Assembly: GCF_013375155.1 (NCBI RefSeq)
Contig: NZ_JABXOF010000002.1
Coordinates: 310,001-374,000, forward strand
DNA: 64,000 nt
Origin: Serratia ureilytica
GTDB lineage: Bacteria; Pseudomonadota; Gammaproteobacteria; Enterobacterales; Enterobacteriaceae
Reading direction: 5' to 3'
A program made the translations under genes and the position numbers. A model generated the notes under the pieces. It was not told the origin of the DNA. It searched no databases and saw only the letters and a program-made list of their open reading frames with translations. Numbering within the stretch: position 1 is the stretch's first letter; each line of letters starts with the position of its first letter. Positions 47,970-55,166 of the stretch are shown piece by piece.

Positions 47970-50510
47970 TTATTCAACCGGGGCCGATGGCGCCGCGGCG
48001 ATCGGCCGACACGGCAGCAGCAGCGTACGCGTCAGCATGTCGGCCGGCAGCGTTGCGGGCAGCTGCACCTGACACTGTGCCGCGCCGCTCCAGTGCAGCG
48101 TCATGATCTCCCCGGCGTTGATGCCGCTCAGGTACACGCTGCCGCCATCGTTGACGATGCCGGTTTCTTGTTTGCGGGCGTTCAGCACCGTGGCGCCGAA
48201 CGGCGGTGTACTGCCGTCCGCCAGTTTGACGATCGCCATCGCTTTTTCGCCCGCGATAACGTCAAACTGACGGTAGCCAATCGCCCCTTCGGTCAGGGTG
48301 GCCTGCACCACCGAACGGGTGGCTTCGGCGTTGTCGCCCAGTTTGTCCAGATCGATGCTGGCCTTGTTGCGGTAGTAGCTATTGACGTCCGCCACCACCG
48401 CCTTGCCGAAGCGGTTGGTGCTGACGGTGCTGCCGTAGCCGCGCACCGGCACACCGGCCACGCCGTTGGTGTCCACCAACAGGCGCGTACCGCCGATCAT
48501 GCCGACGCGGTGCAACGCGCCGCCTTCCGGCGTCAGCGTCATGCCGCCCTGCGCGGACAGCCCCACGGCGCTGTAGCGCCCTTCCTGATAGCTGGCGTTG
48601 GCGCTCAGGCGCGCCGCATCGCCCTCGTGGTTGTAGTAGCCGCTCAGGTTAGCGCCGCGGCGGGCGCTGCCGGCGCTCAGTTGGTAGTTGTTGTGTTCAT
48701 CGATTCGCTGGTAGTACCCCACCCGGTTCGTGGTGTCGTTGCGGTTCACCGTGCTGTTGTAGCTGAGCGTGGCGCCGTTGCCCCACGGCATCGACAGCGA
48801 CAGGTACATGCCGTCATCGTTGGAATCGTTGTAACGGTTGCGATAAGCCGACAACGACAGGTTCAGGTTTTTTATTTTGCCGAGATCGAAATAGCGCGAC
48901 ACCGTCAGGTTGTAACGGTCGTTGGACGGGCGATCCCAATAGGTCTGGTGGCTGTAGTTGAGATAGCTGCTCAGGCCCCAGTCGCGGAACTGTTTGTTGA
49001 AGGTGATGGTGTACATCTCCTTGTTGTTGCCGACCCGGCTGCCGTAATAACGCGCGTCGAGATATTCGCTCATGCTCATGAAGTCCTCTTCCGAGAAGCG
49101 ATAGCCGGCAAAGGTGACCTGGCTGTCCAGTTCATCGAACGTCTTCGAATAGCTCACCCGATAAGAGCCGCCGCTGAGCGTCTCCTCCCGCTGCGGCAAC
49201 CGCGCCCGCGATTGGGTGGCGTCGAACGAGAGCGCGCCGAACATCATCAGATCGCGGCCTATCCCCAGCGACAGCGCGTTATAGTCACCGCCCAGCAGTG
49301 CGCCGCCATACAGCGACCAACCGTTGCTGACGCCCCAGGAGAACTCTCCGGTGCCGAACAGCGGCCCGCGCGAATGGTGCTGCCAATCCGACGGTTTACC
49401 GGCGGCCAGCTTGAAGCGCCACGATCCGGGCCGCGTCAGGTACGGAATGCTGGCGGTGTTGACCTTGAACGCCTGTACGCTGCCGTCCTGCTCCTCGACC
49501 CGCACATCCAGTTCGCCAGTGATGGCATCGTTGATGTCCTGAATGCGAAACGGCCCCGCCGCCACCTGGGTTTCATAGATCACCCTCCCCTGCTGGCTGA
49601 TCGTCACCTTGGCGTTGGTCTTGGCGATCCCGACCACCTCAGGCGCATAGCCGCGCAGGTTCGGCGGCAGCATGTTGTCGTCCGATACCAGGCTCGCGCC
49701 GGAAAAACGGAAGCTGTCGAAAATCCCCGAATCCAGATAGTCTTCACCCAGCGTCAGGCGCGAGCGCAGCGCAGAAATGGCCCGATAGGCGTAGTAACGG
49801 CTCCAGTCCAGGCGTTTGTCGGTGGATTGCCCGCTGCCGGTCTGGTGATTGATCTGCCCCTGCCAGTCGGCACGCAGACGCCAGGCGCCCAGGTTGGCGC
49901 CGGCGGTGCCGTTGCCACTGACGCTGTACCCGCGCGTGCCGCCCTGCTGCTGCTGCCGACTCTGAGCGTTGACGTTGTAATCGAACAGCAAGCCCGGGAT
50001 GCCTTCATCCCAGCGCGACGGCGGATCCCAGTCGTCGGAGCTGTATTCCAGATAAGCCTGCGGGACGCTCAGATACAGCGAGCCCGTCGCCAGATCGCCA
50101 CGCGACACCATGCCTTTCAGGCTGGACTCATCCAGACATTCCCCCTGATGCCACCAGGTCAGCGCTTGCAATGCCGACGGCTTCAATCCCAACTGCTCGA
50201 CCAGCGCTTTGCCCACGCAGGCGCGGCTGCCGTCAGGATCGTTGTCCGGCGGATAAAAAGGGATCTTCTGTTCGGGCAACTCGCTTTTATTGAGATGGAC
50301 CACCATGCCGTAACTTCCCGGCATAATGTATCCACTGCGGGAAAATTGGCTTAGGTCGATATTTTTGCGATCGTTCACGTCCAAAATGTCGGCATTAAAT
50401 TGAATACCGTCTTCGGCATATACCCACGTTGATGAACTTCCCACCGCCAGCGTGATACATAACCCCAGTACCTGAAAACGAAATAGCTTCCCAGCAGGCG
50501 ACAACATCAT
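47970..50510 (-). CDS. Outer-membrane fimbrial usher
   Basis: This 846-residue usher has a signal peptide ending VYA-EDGIQ, an N-terminal chaperone-binding domain (FNADILDV...NIDLSQFSRSGYIMPGSYGMVV), a 24-strand barrel with a plug (PPNLRGYAPEVVGIAKTNAKVTISQQGRVIYE), and C-terminal domains with ATVLNARKQETGIVNDGGSVYLSGI. It exports and polymerises the pilus. A long open frame on the opposite strand is only a codon shadow. Confidence 0.95.
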   Translation of the reverse strand: MMLSPAGKLFRFQVLGLCITLAVGSSSTWVYAEDGIQFNADILDVNDRKNIDLSQFSRSGYIMPGSYGMVVHLNKSELPEQKIPFYPPDNDPDGSRACVGKALVEQLGLKPSALQALTWWHQGECLDESSLKGMVSRGDLATGSLYLSVPQAYLEYSSDDWDPPSRWDEGIPGLLFDYNVNAQSRQQQQGGTRGYSVSGNGTAGANLGAWRLRADWQGQINHQTGSGQSTDKRLDWSRYYAYRAISALRSRLTLGEDYLDSGIFDSFRFSGASLVSDDNMLPPNLRGYAPEVVGIAKTNAKVTISQQGRVIYETQVAAGPFRIQDINDAITGELDVRVEEQDGSVQAFKVNTASIPYLTRPGSWRFKLAAGKPSDWQHHSRGPLFGTGEFSWGVSNGWSLYGGALLGGDYNALSLGIGRDLMMFGALSFDATQSRARLPQREETLSGGSYRVSYSKTFDELDSQVTFAGYRFSEEDFMSMSEYLDARYYGSRVGNNKEMYTITFNKQFRDWGLSSYLNYSHQTYWDRPSNDRYNLTVSRYFDLGKIKNLNLSLSAYRNRYNDSNDDGMYLSLSMPWGNGATLSYNSTVNRNDTTNRVGYYQRIDEHNNYQLSAGSARRGANLSGYYNHEGDAARLSANASYQEGRYSAVGLSAQGGMTLTPEGGALHRVGMIGGTRLLVDTNGVAGVPVRGYGSTVSTNRFGKAVVADVNSYYRNKASIDLDKLGDNAEATRSVVQATLTEGAIGYRQFDVIAGEKAMAIVKLADGSTPPFGATVLNARKQETGIVNDGGSVYLSGINAGEIMTLHWSGAAQCQVQLPATLPADMLTRTLLLPCRPIAAAPSAPVE

Positions 50511-50566
50511 ATCCCTAACCTTATATCGTATAATTCTGGCGTTGCGGCTTGCCGCAATAACAGCGC

Positions 50567-51112
50567 TCAGTAATAATCCAGCTTGAACCGCACGGCGGAA
50601 AAATAGTCCCCCGCACGCATCGGTTGATTATTGGCAACCAATTTAATGGAGTAATTAAGCGACATGCTGCCTGGCGTTATATCCCCCAGCGGCAACGGAC
50701 GACCGGGCGCGGCGATATTCCCCATATCATCGGATATTTGCAGCGCGATGCCTTTCGCCTCCCCGTGCACGCCGAATAAGTCGCCATCGGCATCGCCATC
50801 GAAAACCACCTGAAATTGTCGCCAGTCCGGCAAATTCGGTTTCGGGCGTTCAAGCGTGCAGTTGATTAATTCGATGGTGAACGGATGCGTATTGCCTAAG
50901 CCATCACGCATGATATTTCCCGTCGGCATCACGGCCATATCGATAGTCTGCTCGCGGCTGCCGGCGGCAATAGCGCAAGCGGTATCAATAATGGCTCCTT
51001 GCATATTTACGCGTCCCCAGCCCTGAGAACCGGATGCCGCCGGCGCGGCCGGGCTCATCAGCGTAGCCGTCAATATGCAAGGAGACACTAAAGGGTGAAT
51101 AAACCGGCGCAT
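50567..51112 (-). CDS. Fimbrial subunit, MrpB-like
   Basis: This 181-residue subunit lies between the major pilin and the usher gene, the place of mrpB. The start is ATG 51112 (MRRFIHPL), with AGGAGG 4 nt upstream; the longer frame runs through the terminator hairpin. It has a signal peptide ending PAAPA, IIDTACAIAAGS and LINCTLERP for the disulphide, and ends VRFKLDYY. It may be the pilus terminator or anchor subunit. Confidence 0.85.
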   Translation of the reverse strand: MRRFIHPLVSPCILTATLMSPAAPAASGSQGWGRVNMQGAIIDTACAIAAGSREQTIDMAVMPTGNIMRDGLGNTHPFTIELINCTLERPKPNLPDWRQFQVVFDGDADGDLFGVHGEAKGIALQISDDMGNIAAPGRPLPLGDITPGSMSLNYSIKLVANNQPMRAGDYFSAVRFKLDYY

Positions 51113-51148
51113 TGAACCTCCTGACACAGACCTTCCATCTGGGAAAAA

Positions 51149-51171
51149 GCATGCGGGGAAGCCCCGCATGC
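51149..51171 (-). terminator. Attenuating terminator after the major pilin gene
   Basis: A 10-bp perfect stem (GCATGCGGGG / CCCCGCATGC) with a 3-nt loop is followed on the minus strand by TTTTTCCC. It sits 25-48 nt after the major pilin stop, so most transcripts would end here and the pilin would be made in excess over the assembly genes. Confidence 0.9.
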
Positions 51172-51196
51172 AAAACGTCACGCCAATGGCGCAGGC

Positions 51197-51721
51197 TTAC
51201 TGGTATGCCAGCTTGAAATCGGCAACGGCGGTGAAATCACCCGGAACGACGGTGGCGGAAGCGCCGTCACCCTGCAGGTAAGCCGCGAAGCGCAGCGTGT
51301 TGGTGCCGGTGCCCAGGTTCTGTGGGGCCGTTGCGGTGCCCAGTTTGATCGGGTTGCTGGCGGTGTCGGTGATGGCGATGCTGGCGCCGCTGGCGGTCCC
51401 GACGATGCCCAGCAGATCCTTATTGGCGGTAGAGGCTTTGCCTTCGAAGGTGGTGGTGACGGTTTTCAGCGTCGAGTTGTCGCACTGTTCCAGTTTGATA
51501 TCGAACTGACGCGGCGCTGATTTACCGCCATTTTTCAACGCAACATTGGATACCTGGCCCATATCCACGGTCTGGTCCACGGTCTCAGGAGAAATGGAGC
51601 AAGGCGCATCAATAATGGAACCGGTAAACGTCACTTTGCCATGCCCTTGGTCGGCGGCATGCGCCAGAGAAGAAACGCCAAACGCCAGAACTGCTGTCAG
51701 CATGATTTTGTTCAGTTTCAT
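51197..51721 (-). CDS. Major fimbrial subunit (type 1 / MR/P-like pilin)
   Basis: This 174-residue pilin has a signal peptide ending AHA-ADQGHG, HGKVTFTGSIIDAPCSISPE with the first Cys, KLEQCDNS with the second, and a C-terminal FKLAYQ strand with the penultimate Tyr. It is low in large residues and rich in Thr and Ala, typical of a shaft subunit. A -10-like TATAAA lies at 51790-51785 on the minus strand. Confidence 0.93.
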   Translation of the reverse strand: MKLNKIMLTAVLAFGVSSLAHAADQGHGKVTFTGSIIDAPCSISPETVDQTVDMGQVSNVALKNGGKSAPRQFDIKLEQCDNSTLKTVTTTFEGKASTANKDLLGIVGTASGASIAITDTASNPIKLGTATAPQNLGTGTNTLRFAAYLQGDGASATVVPGDFTAVADFKLAYQ

Positions 51722-51857
51722 AATTCACTTATTCCTTTAATTTATGTAAAAAGCGCAGGATCGCTCCCGTTCCTTTAACGGTTATTTATACAATCCAGAA
51801 TGAAAACGGTATTACCCGCAGCCAAAGCAAACCCTCACGATAATTAAATCGCGACCT

Positions 51858-52109
51858 TTATTTCATCATCACCCATTTTAGGTATTCAACGAAAACCACA
51901 CTGATGAGAAAGAAAACAACCGAACCAGTAAATTCCCGCAAGATTTTAACCCTTGCCATGGGAATTACACTAAGATTCAACTTACCGCTTGTTTTGGCCC
52001 AAATATTGTTACAAAAATCGTTGTAATTTGAAAAGTCATTCAAAGCAAAAGTAATAAATACGAGATATAAGCCCAAAAACCACAAGACAACTATATTTTT
52101 TCGAGACAA
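51858..52109 (-). CDS. Possible small membrane protein (up to 83 aa), AT-rich
   Basis: The frame starts at TTG 52109 with no ribosome site, so it is doubtful. It encodes two hydrophobic segments (VVLWFLGLYLVFITFAL and GSVVFFLISVVFVEYLKW) with charged ends, a pattern not expected by chance. Its base composition is far more AT-rich than the flanking genes. It occupies the place that papB holds in pap operons but is not PapB-like. The rest of 51722-52280 holds only regulatory sequence. Confidence 0.35.
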   Translation of the reverse strand: MSRKNIVVLWFLGLYLVFITFALNDFSNYNDFCNNIWAKTSGKLNLSVIPMARVKILREFTGSVVFFLISVVFVEYLKWVMMK

Positions 52110-52111
52110 CA

Positions 52112-52201
52112 GATCGTAAAATTAATAACGATAGTAGATTATCTCGTAAAATATATATCACACGACATTATTGATCGCCTTTTTTCTATTTGCGGTATAA
52201 T
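52112..52201. promoter_or_regulatory. Dam GATC pair and promoter between the fimbrial operon and the PapI-like gene
   Basis: GATC occurs at 52112-52115 and 52173-52176. The first reads ACGATC on the minus strand, the sequence reported as the PapI-dependent recognition element in pap. The second overlaps a plus-strand -35 (TTGATC, 52171-52176) that is 19 nt from a perfect TATAAT (52196-52201). Methylation-sensitive phase switching by Lrp and a PapI-like protein is a reasonable reading. Confidence 0.5.
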
Positions 52202-52280
52202 GATTTGGAAAAGAAAAGGGAGGCTTATCAATTCGGTCTGGTAAAAACCAGCACCGGGCAGTAAACCATGGAGAAAAACG

Positions 52281-52484
52281 ATGAAGTACAGCCATTACGC
52301 ACAGCAGGCTGAAAATTTGGCCACCTCATTACCGCTCCCGATCCGTGAACGCCGCTGGTTTATTGCAGTGGAAATATCGGGTTCAGGCAAGTGTTCGCTA
52401 CCGGTTCAGGAAGAGTATTGCCGGGACAGGGCATTATTTTCCGGGCGACGCTTATCGTTATATCAAAATTCGGCTGAAGTTTAA
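52281..52484 (+). CDS. Small uncharacterised protein (67 aa)
   Basis: GGAG lies 7 nt before ATG 52281, and the stop is 11 nt before the PapI-like gene, so the two are probably co-transcribed from the TATAAT promoter at 52196. The product (start MKYSHYAQQAENLA, LPLPIRERRWFIAVEIS) is not recognised. Its first half faintly resembles the start of PapB-type regulators, while the second half does not, and a +1 frame reads on as GHYFPGDAYRYIKIRLKF, so a frameshift is possible. Confidence 0.45.
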   Translation: MKYSHYAQQAENLATSLPLPIRERRWFIAVEISGSGKCSLPVQEEYCRDRALFSGRRLSLYQNSAEV

Positions 52485-52495
52485 GGGAGGCTGAC

Positions 52496-52759
52496 ATGAT
52501 AAAACGCACGTCAAAACAACAAGAATTACAAAACCTGCAGCAGCATTTATTAACGACGCTGCACCGCCTCTGCCCTTCGGCCAACGGCACGGCACCTCCT
52601 CCTCCCGGCGAGTGGCCCACGACCCGCCAGTTGGCGGAGTCTAACGACATCACGATCTATCAGGCGCGCAATCTGCTGTTGAATCTGGTCGGCCGAGGTA
52701 AGGTGTTGGTCACACCGGGGCCGGTCAAGAAGTCATTGCGTTGGTACCCTTCCCTCTGA
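52496..52759 (+). CDS. PapI/FaeA-like fimbrial regulator
   Basis: This 87-residue protein has a C-terminal winged helix of the FaeA/PapI type: WPTTRQLAESNDITIYQARNLLLNLVGRGKVLVT and KKSLRWYPSL. Residues 1-45 are an extra N-terminal helix and proline linker (APPPPGEWP) not seen in the roughly 77-residue PapI. PapI proteins steer Lrp between GATC sites to switch pilus genes on. AAGGGAGG precedes the ATG. It is divergent from the fimbrial operon with two GATC sites between, which supports the role. Confidence 0.7.
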   Translation: MIKRTSKQQELQNLQQHLLTTLHRLCPSANGTAPPPPGEWPTTRQLAESNDITIYQARNLLLNLVGRGKVLVTPGPVKKSLRWYPSL

Positions 52760-52772
52760 ATAGAGCTTCTTC

Positions 52773-52800
52773 CTGCCGGTGCCTCTCAGGCCGCCGGCAG
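52773..52800. terminator. Hairpin between the PapI-like gene and yeeO
   Basis: CTGCCGG and CCGGCAG form a perfect 7-bp stem with a 14-nt loop between two convergent genes; no T run is present. Confidence 0.4.
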
Positions 52801-52817
52801 GCTGCGCGCAGGCGAGC

Positions 52818-54251
52818 TTATTCGGCGTCCGAGCGCCTGGCCCGCGGATATTTCCACAGCCAGCGCCCGCTGACCATGCGCCAGTAGAATAAGGCGCCGC
52901 GCACCGCCCAATCGAGGAACATCCCCAGCCAGACGCCCACCACGCCCATGCCCAGTTCGATGCCCAACGCGTAGCCGGCCACCACGCGGCACCCCCACAT
53001 GCCGAGCATCGTCACCCACATGGCGAAGCGGGCGTCGCGCGCACCTTTCAACCCGGCGGGCAAGACCCAGGAAGCGGCCCAGATCGGCATAAAGGCGGCG
53101 TTGAGCCAGATCAGGGTTTTCACCACCGTTTTCACATCATCCTGCGAGGTATAAAACGCGGCGAACACCCCGGCCAGCGGCGCGGTGCCCCAGGCGATGG
53201 CGGTCAGCCCAAGGGTCGACAGCCAGAAAATATGGCGCAGCTGCCGCTCCGCCTGGCCGATCTCGCCTTTGCCGAGCCGCCGGCCGACGATAATGGTCGA
53301 GGCCGATCCCAACGCGTTGCCCGGCAGGTTGATCAACGAAGCGATGGAGAAAGCGATAAAGTTGCCGGCGATCACGTTGGTGCCCATGCCGGCGACAAAC
53401 ATCTGCGTCAACAGCTTGCCGCCGTTAAACAGTACCGACTCGACGCTGGCGGGAATGCCGATCCCCAACACTTCCCACAGGATGCTCATCTTGAGCGGCG
53501 TGAAATAGCTTTTCAACGTGATGTGCAGCGCCGGATTAAAGCCGATCGCCAGCACGTAGAGGATGGCGATGGCGCCGATATAGCGGGAAATCGTCAGCCC
53601 CAGCCCGGCGCCGACGAACCCCAGGCCATGCCAGCCCAGCATGCCGTAAATCAGGATGCTGCTGATGATGATATTGAGGATATTCATGCCGCCATTGATA
53701 AGCAGCGGGATCTTGGTGTTGCCCGCGCCGCGCAGGGCGCCGCTGCCGATCAACGCAATCGCCGCCGCCGGGTAGCTCCACACCGTAGTTTGCAGGTAAG
53801 AGAGCGCCAGCGCTTTCACCTCCGGCGAGGCCGCGCCGGCGATCACATCAATGATAGGCTCACCCGCCAGGTGAATGCCCGCCGCCAACAGCAGCGCCAC
53901 GCCGGTCATCAGCACCAGCGACTGACGCGCCGCCGCCCGCGCCCGCCGGCGATCGCGCTTGCCGAGGCTGAAGGCCACCACCACGGTGGTGCCGAGATCC
54001 ACCGCGGCGAAAAAGGCGATGATCACCATGTTGAAACTGTCCGCCAGCCCCACTCCGGCCATCGCCTCTTTGCCGAGCCAGCTCACCAGAAAGGTGCTCA
54101 GCACCCCCATCAGCAGGACACAGGCGTTCTCCAGAAAGATGGGCACCGCCAGTGGCGTGATCTCGCGCCAGAACAGCACGCGGTAGCTTTTCCGTTTGGC
54201 GTACCAGCGCGTATTTTCCACGCGCTGACGCAGTGCGGCATACAGGTTCAA
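52818..54251 (-). CDS. yeeO: MATE-family exporter YeeO
   Basis: This 477-residue protein with 12 membrane helices is very close to E. coli YeeO: KRKSYRVLFWREITPLAVPIF, LMGVLSTFLVSWLGKEAMAGVGLADSFNMV and GALRGAGNTKIPLLIN are shared almost unchanged. YeeO has been reported to export FMN and FAD, and overproduction gives dipeptide export. The start is unclear: no ATG is in frame, and TTG 54251 with a weak site is the best choice. A 17-bp palindrome lies just upstream. Confidence 0.9.
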   Translation of the reverse strand: MNLYAALRQRVENTRWYAKRKSYRVLFWREITPLAVPIFLENACVLLMGVLSTFLVSWLGKEAMAGVGLADSFNMVIIAFFAAVDLGTTVVVAFSLGKRDRRRARAAARQSLVLMTGVALLLAAGIHLAGEPIIDVIAGAASPEVKALALSYLQTTVWSYPAAAIALIGSGALRGAGNTKIPLLINGGMNILNIIISSILIYGMLGWHGLGFVGAGLGLTISRYIGAIAILYVLAIGFNPALHITLKSYFTPLKMSILWEVLGIGIPASVESVLFNGGKLLTQMFVAGMGTNVIAGNFIAFSIASLINLPGNALGSASTIIVGRRLGKGEIGQAERQLRHIFWLSTLGLTAIAWGTAPLAGVFAAFYTSQDDVKTVVKTLIWLNAAFMPIWAASWVLPAGLKGARDARFAMWVTMLGMWGCRVVAGYALGIELGMGVVGVWLGMFLDWAVRGALFYWRMVSGRWLWKYPRARRSDAE

Positions 54252-54277
54252 GATGGGCTCGATGGGTAAAAGTGAAA

Positions 54278-54294
54278 CATCATTTCAAATGATG
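54278..54294. promoter_or_regulatory. Palindrome upstream of yeeO
   Basis: CATCATTT-C-AAATGATG is a perfect 17-bp inverted repeat 27 nt before the yeeO start. It is a plausible operator; it does not match a regulator I can name. Confidence 0.4.
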
Positions 54295-54326
54295 ATCGAT
54301 AAATCGTTATCCTGCAAAGAATTTTG

Positions 54327-54347
54327 GGGCGCCCATGAAGCGCGCCC
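54327..54347 (-). terminator. Weak hairpin after the pilotin-like gene
   Basis: GGGCGC and GCGCCC form a 6-bp stem with a 9-nt loop about 20 nt past the stop, followed by CAAAATTCTTT on the minus strand. Confidence 0.4.
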
Positions 54348-54365
54348 GAAAGGCATGCCGGCGCG

Positions 54366-54764
54366 CTACTCCATGTAATCTTCCTGATCGGCCTGCGCCG
54401 CCGCGATAAAGCGGGCAGTACTGCGGCTGAGCGCAGCGCATTTTTCCGTCAGCAGCTGATTGTCCTGTTGCAGGGTCAGATAACGCGCCTGGGTAAGCGC
54501 CGGCAACTGCCGATACCCTGCCACCTGCGTGTCCCAGCCGCGGCGCTGCGCCGCGCGCATTGCGGTGCGCTGCAGCTTCACGTCGTCCGGTATCTCGCTG
54601 CGCCCGCAGTCCACGCGCAGGAAGTGTCCGCCGGCCAGCATCGAAGCGATGTGATCCAGCTGCGCCTGCAGCGGCGGCGCCGGTTTATGCGCCGTCTGCT
54701 GACAACCGGCGAGCAGCAGCAATGCCAGCGCGCCGCAAAGAGACGTGCGAAACAGAGTCAACAT
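54366..54764 (-). CDS. PulS/OutS-like lipoprotein (type II secretion pilotin family)
   Basis: This 132-residue lipoprotein has the lipobox LLAGC with the lipidated Cys at 21 and Gln at +2, which targets the outer membrane. After it comes LQAQLDHIASMLAGGHFLRVDCGRSEIPDDVKLQRTA, the signature segment of the PulS/OutS pilotins that carry secretin subunits to the outer membrane. The start is ATG 54764, with GGAG 5 nt upstream. No secretin or other type II secretion gene is in the window, so it is an orphan here. Confidence 0.7.
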   Translation of the reverse strand: MLTLFRTSLCGALALLLLAGCQQTAHKPAPPLQAQLDHIASMLAGGHFLRVDCGRSEIPDDVKLQRTAMRAAQRRGWDTQVAGYRQLPALTQARYLTLQQDNQLLTEKCAALSRSTARFIAAAQADQEDYME

Positions 54765-54850
54765 GGGGGCTCCGGGAAAACCTGTGGGTGATGAGATGAT
54801 CTTAGGTGAGCGGACGTCGGGCGGCAAGGCGAGCAGCACGCGCGGCCCGC

Positions 54851-55051
54851 TTAACGTCGGCCGCTGCTGACCTTGGTGGCGCGGGCGGGGTTGCCGGCGA
54901 CGAATTCCAGCGTGGGGGAATAGTAAAACGGCAGCCAGGCGTTATAGCCGCTCTCCCACTCCCATTTGACCGGGCAAGGCCACAGCATGTCTTCATGCAG
55001 GATGTAATAGATCCACCGCCCGGGCGGGCGGCGCGGTTTGCGCGTTTTCAT
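54851..55051 (-). CDS. Possible small protein rich in Trp and Tyr (66 aa)
   Basis: I do not recognise this frame. It begins MKTRKPRRPPGRWIYYI and contains WPCPVKWEWESGYNAWLPFYYSP, an aromatic composition unlikely for random shadow sequence. There is no clear ribosome site, no membrane helix and no signal. It lies 115 nt downstream of the ABC exporter gene on the same strand. The rest of 54765-55166 shows nothing else convincing. Confidence 0.4.
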   Translation of the reverse strand: MKTRKPRRPPGRWIYYILHEDMLWPCPVKWEWESGYNAWLPFYYSPTLEFVAGNPARATKVSSGRR

Positions 55052-55166
55052 AGCGGGTTCGACGGCCTGATGGAATGCGATAGGGTCAACTGCTGCATTT
55101 TACCGCGATTTTCGCCGTGGGGACAGCCTGCATTGCCGGCTTCGCCCCGGCGCCGGCAAGCGCCCT

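Noticed and set aside
47445-50354. 969-codon open frame on the plus strand opposite the usher and chaperone genes
   Set aside because: The minus strand carries full usher and chaperone motifs here. The plus frame reads as low-complexity Arg/Ala/Gln/His protein, the usual mirror of GC-rich codon use.
53232-54269. 345-codon plus-strand frame opposite yeeO
   Set aside because: Antisense image of a membrane exporter that matches YeeO closely.
54278-54294. Fur box upstream of yeeO
   Set aside because: The palindrome is AT-rich and ATGAT-containing, but its centre and spacing do not fit the 19-bp Fur consensus, unlike the site at 42834.
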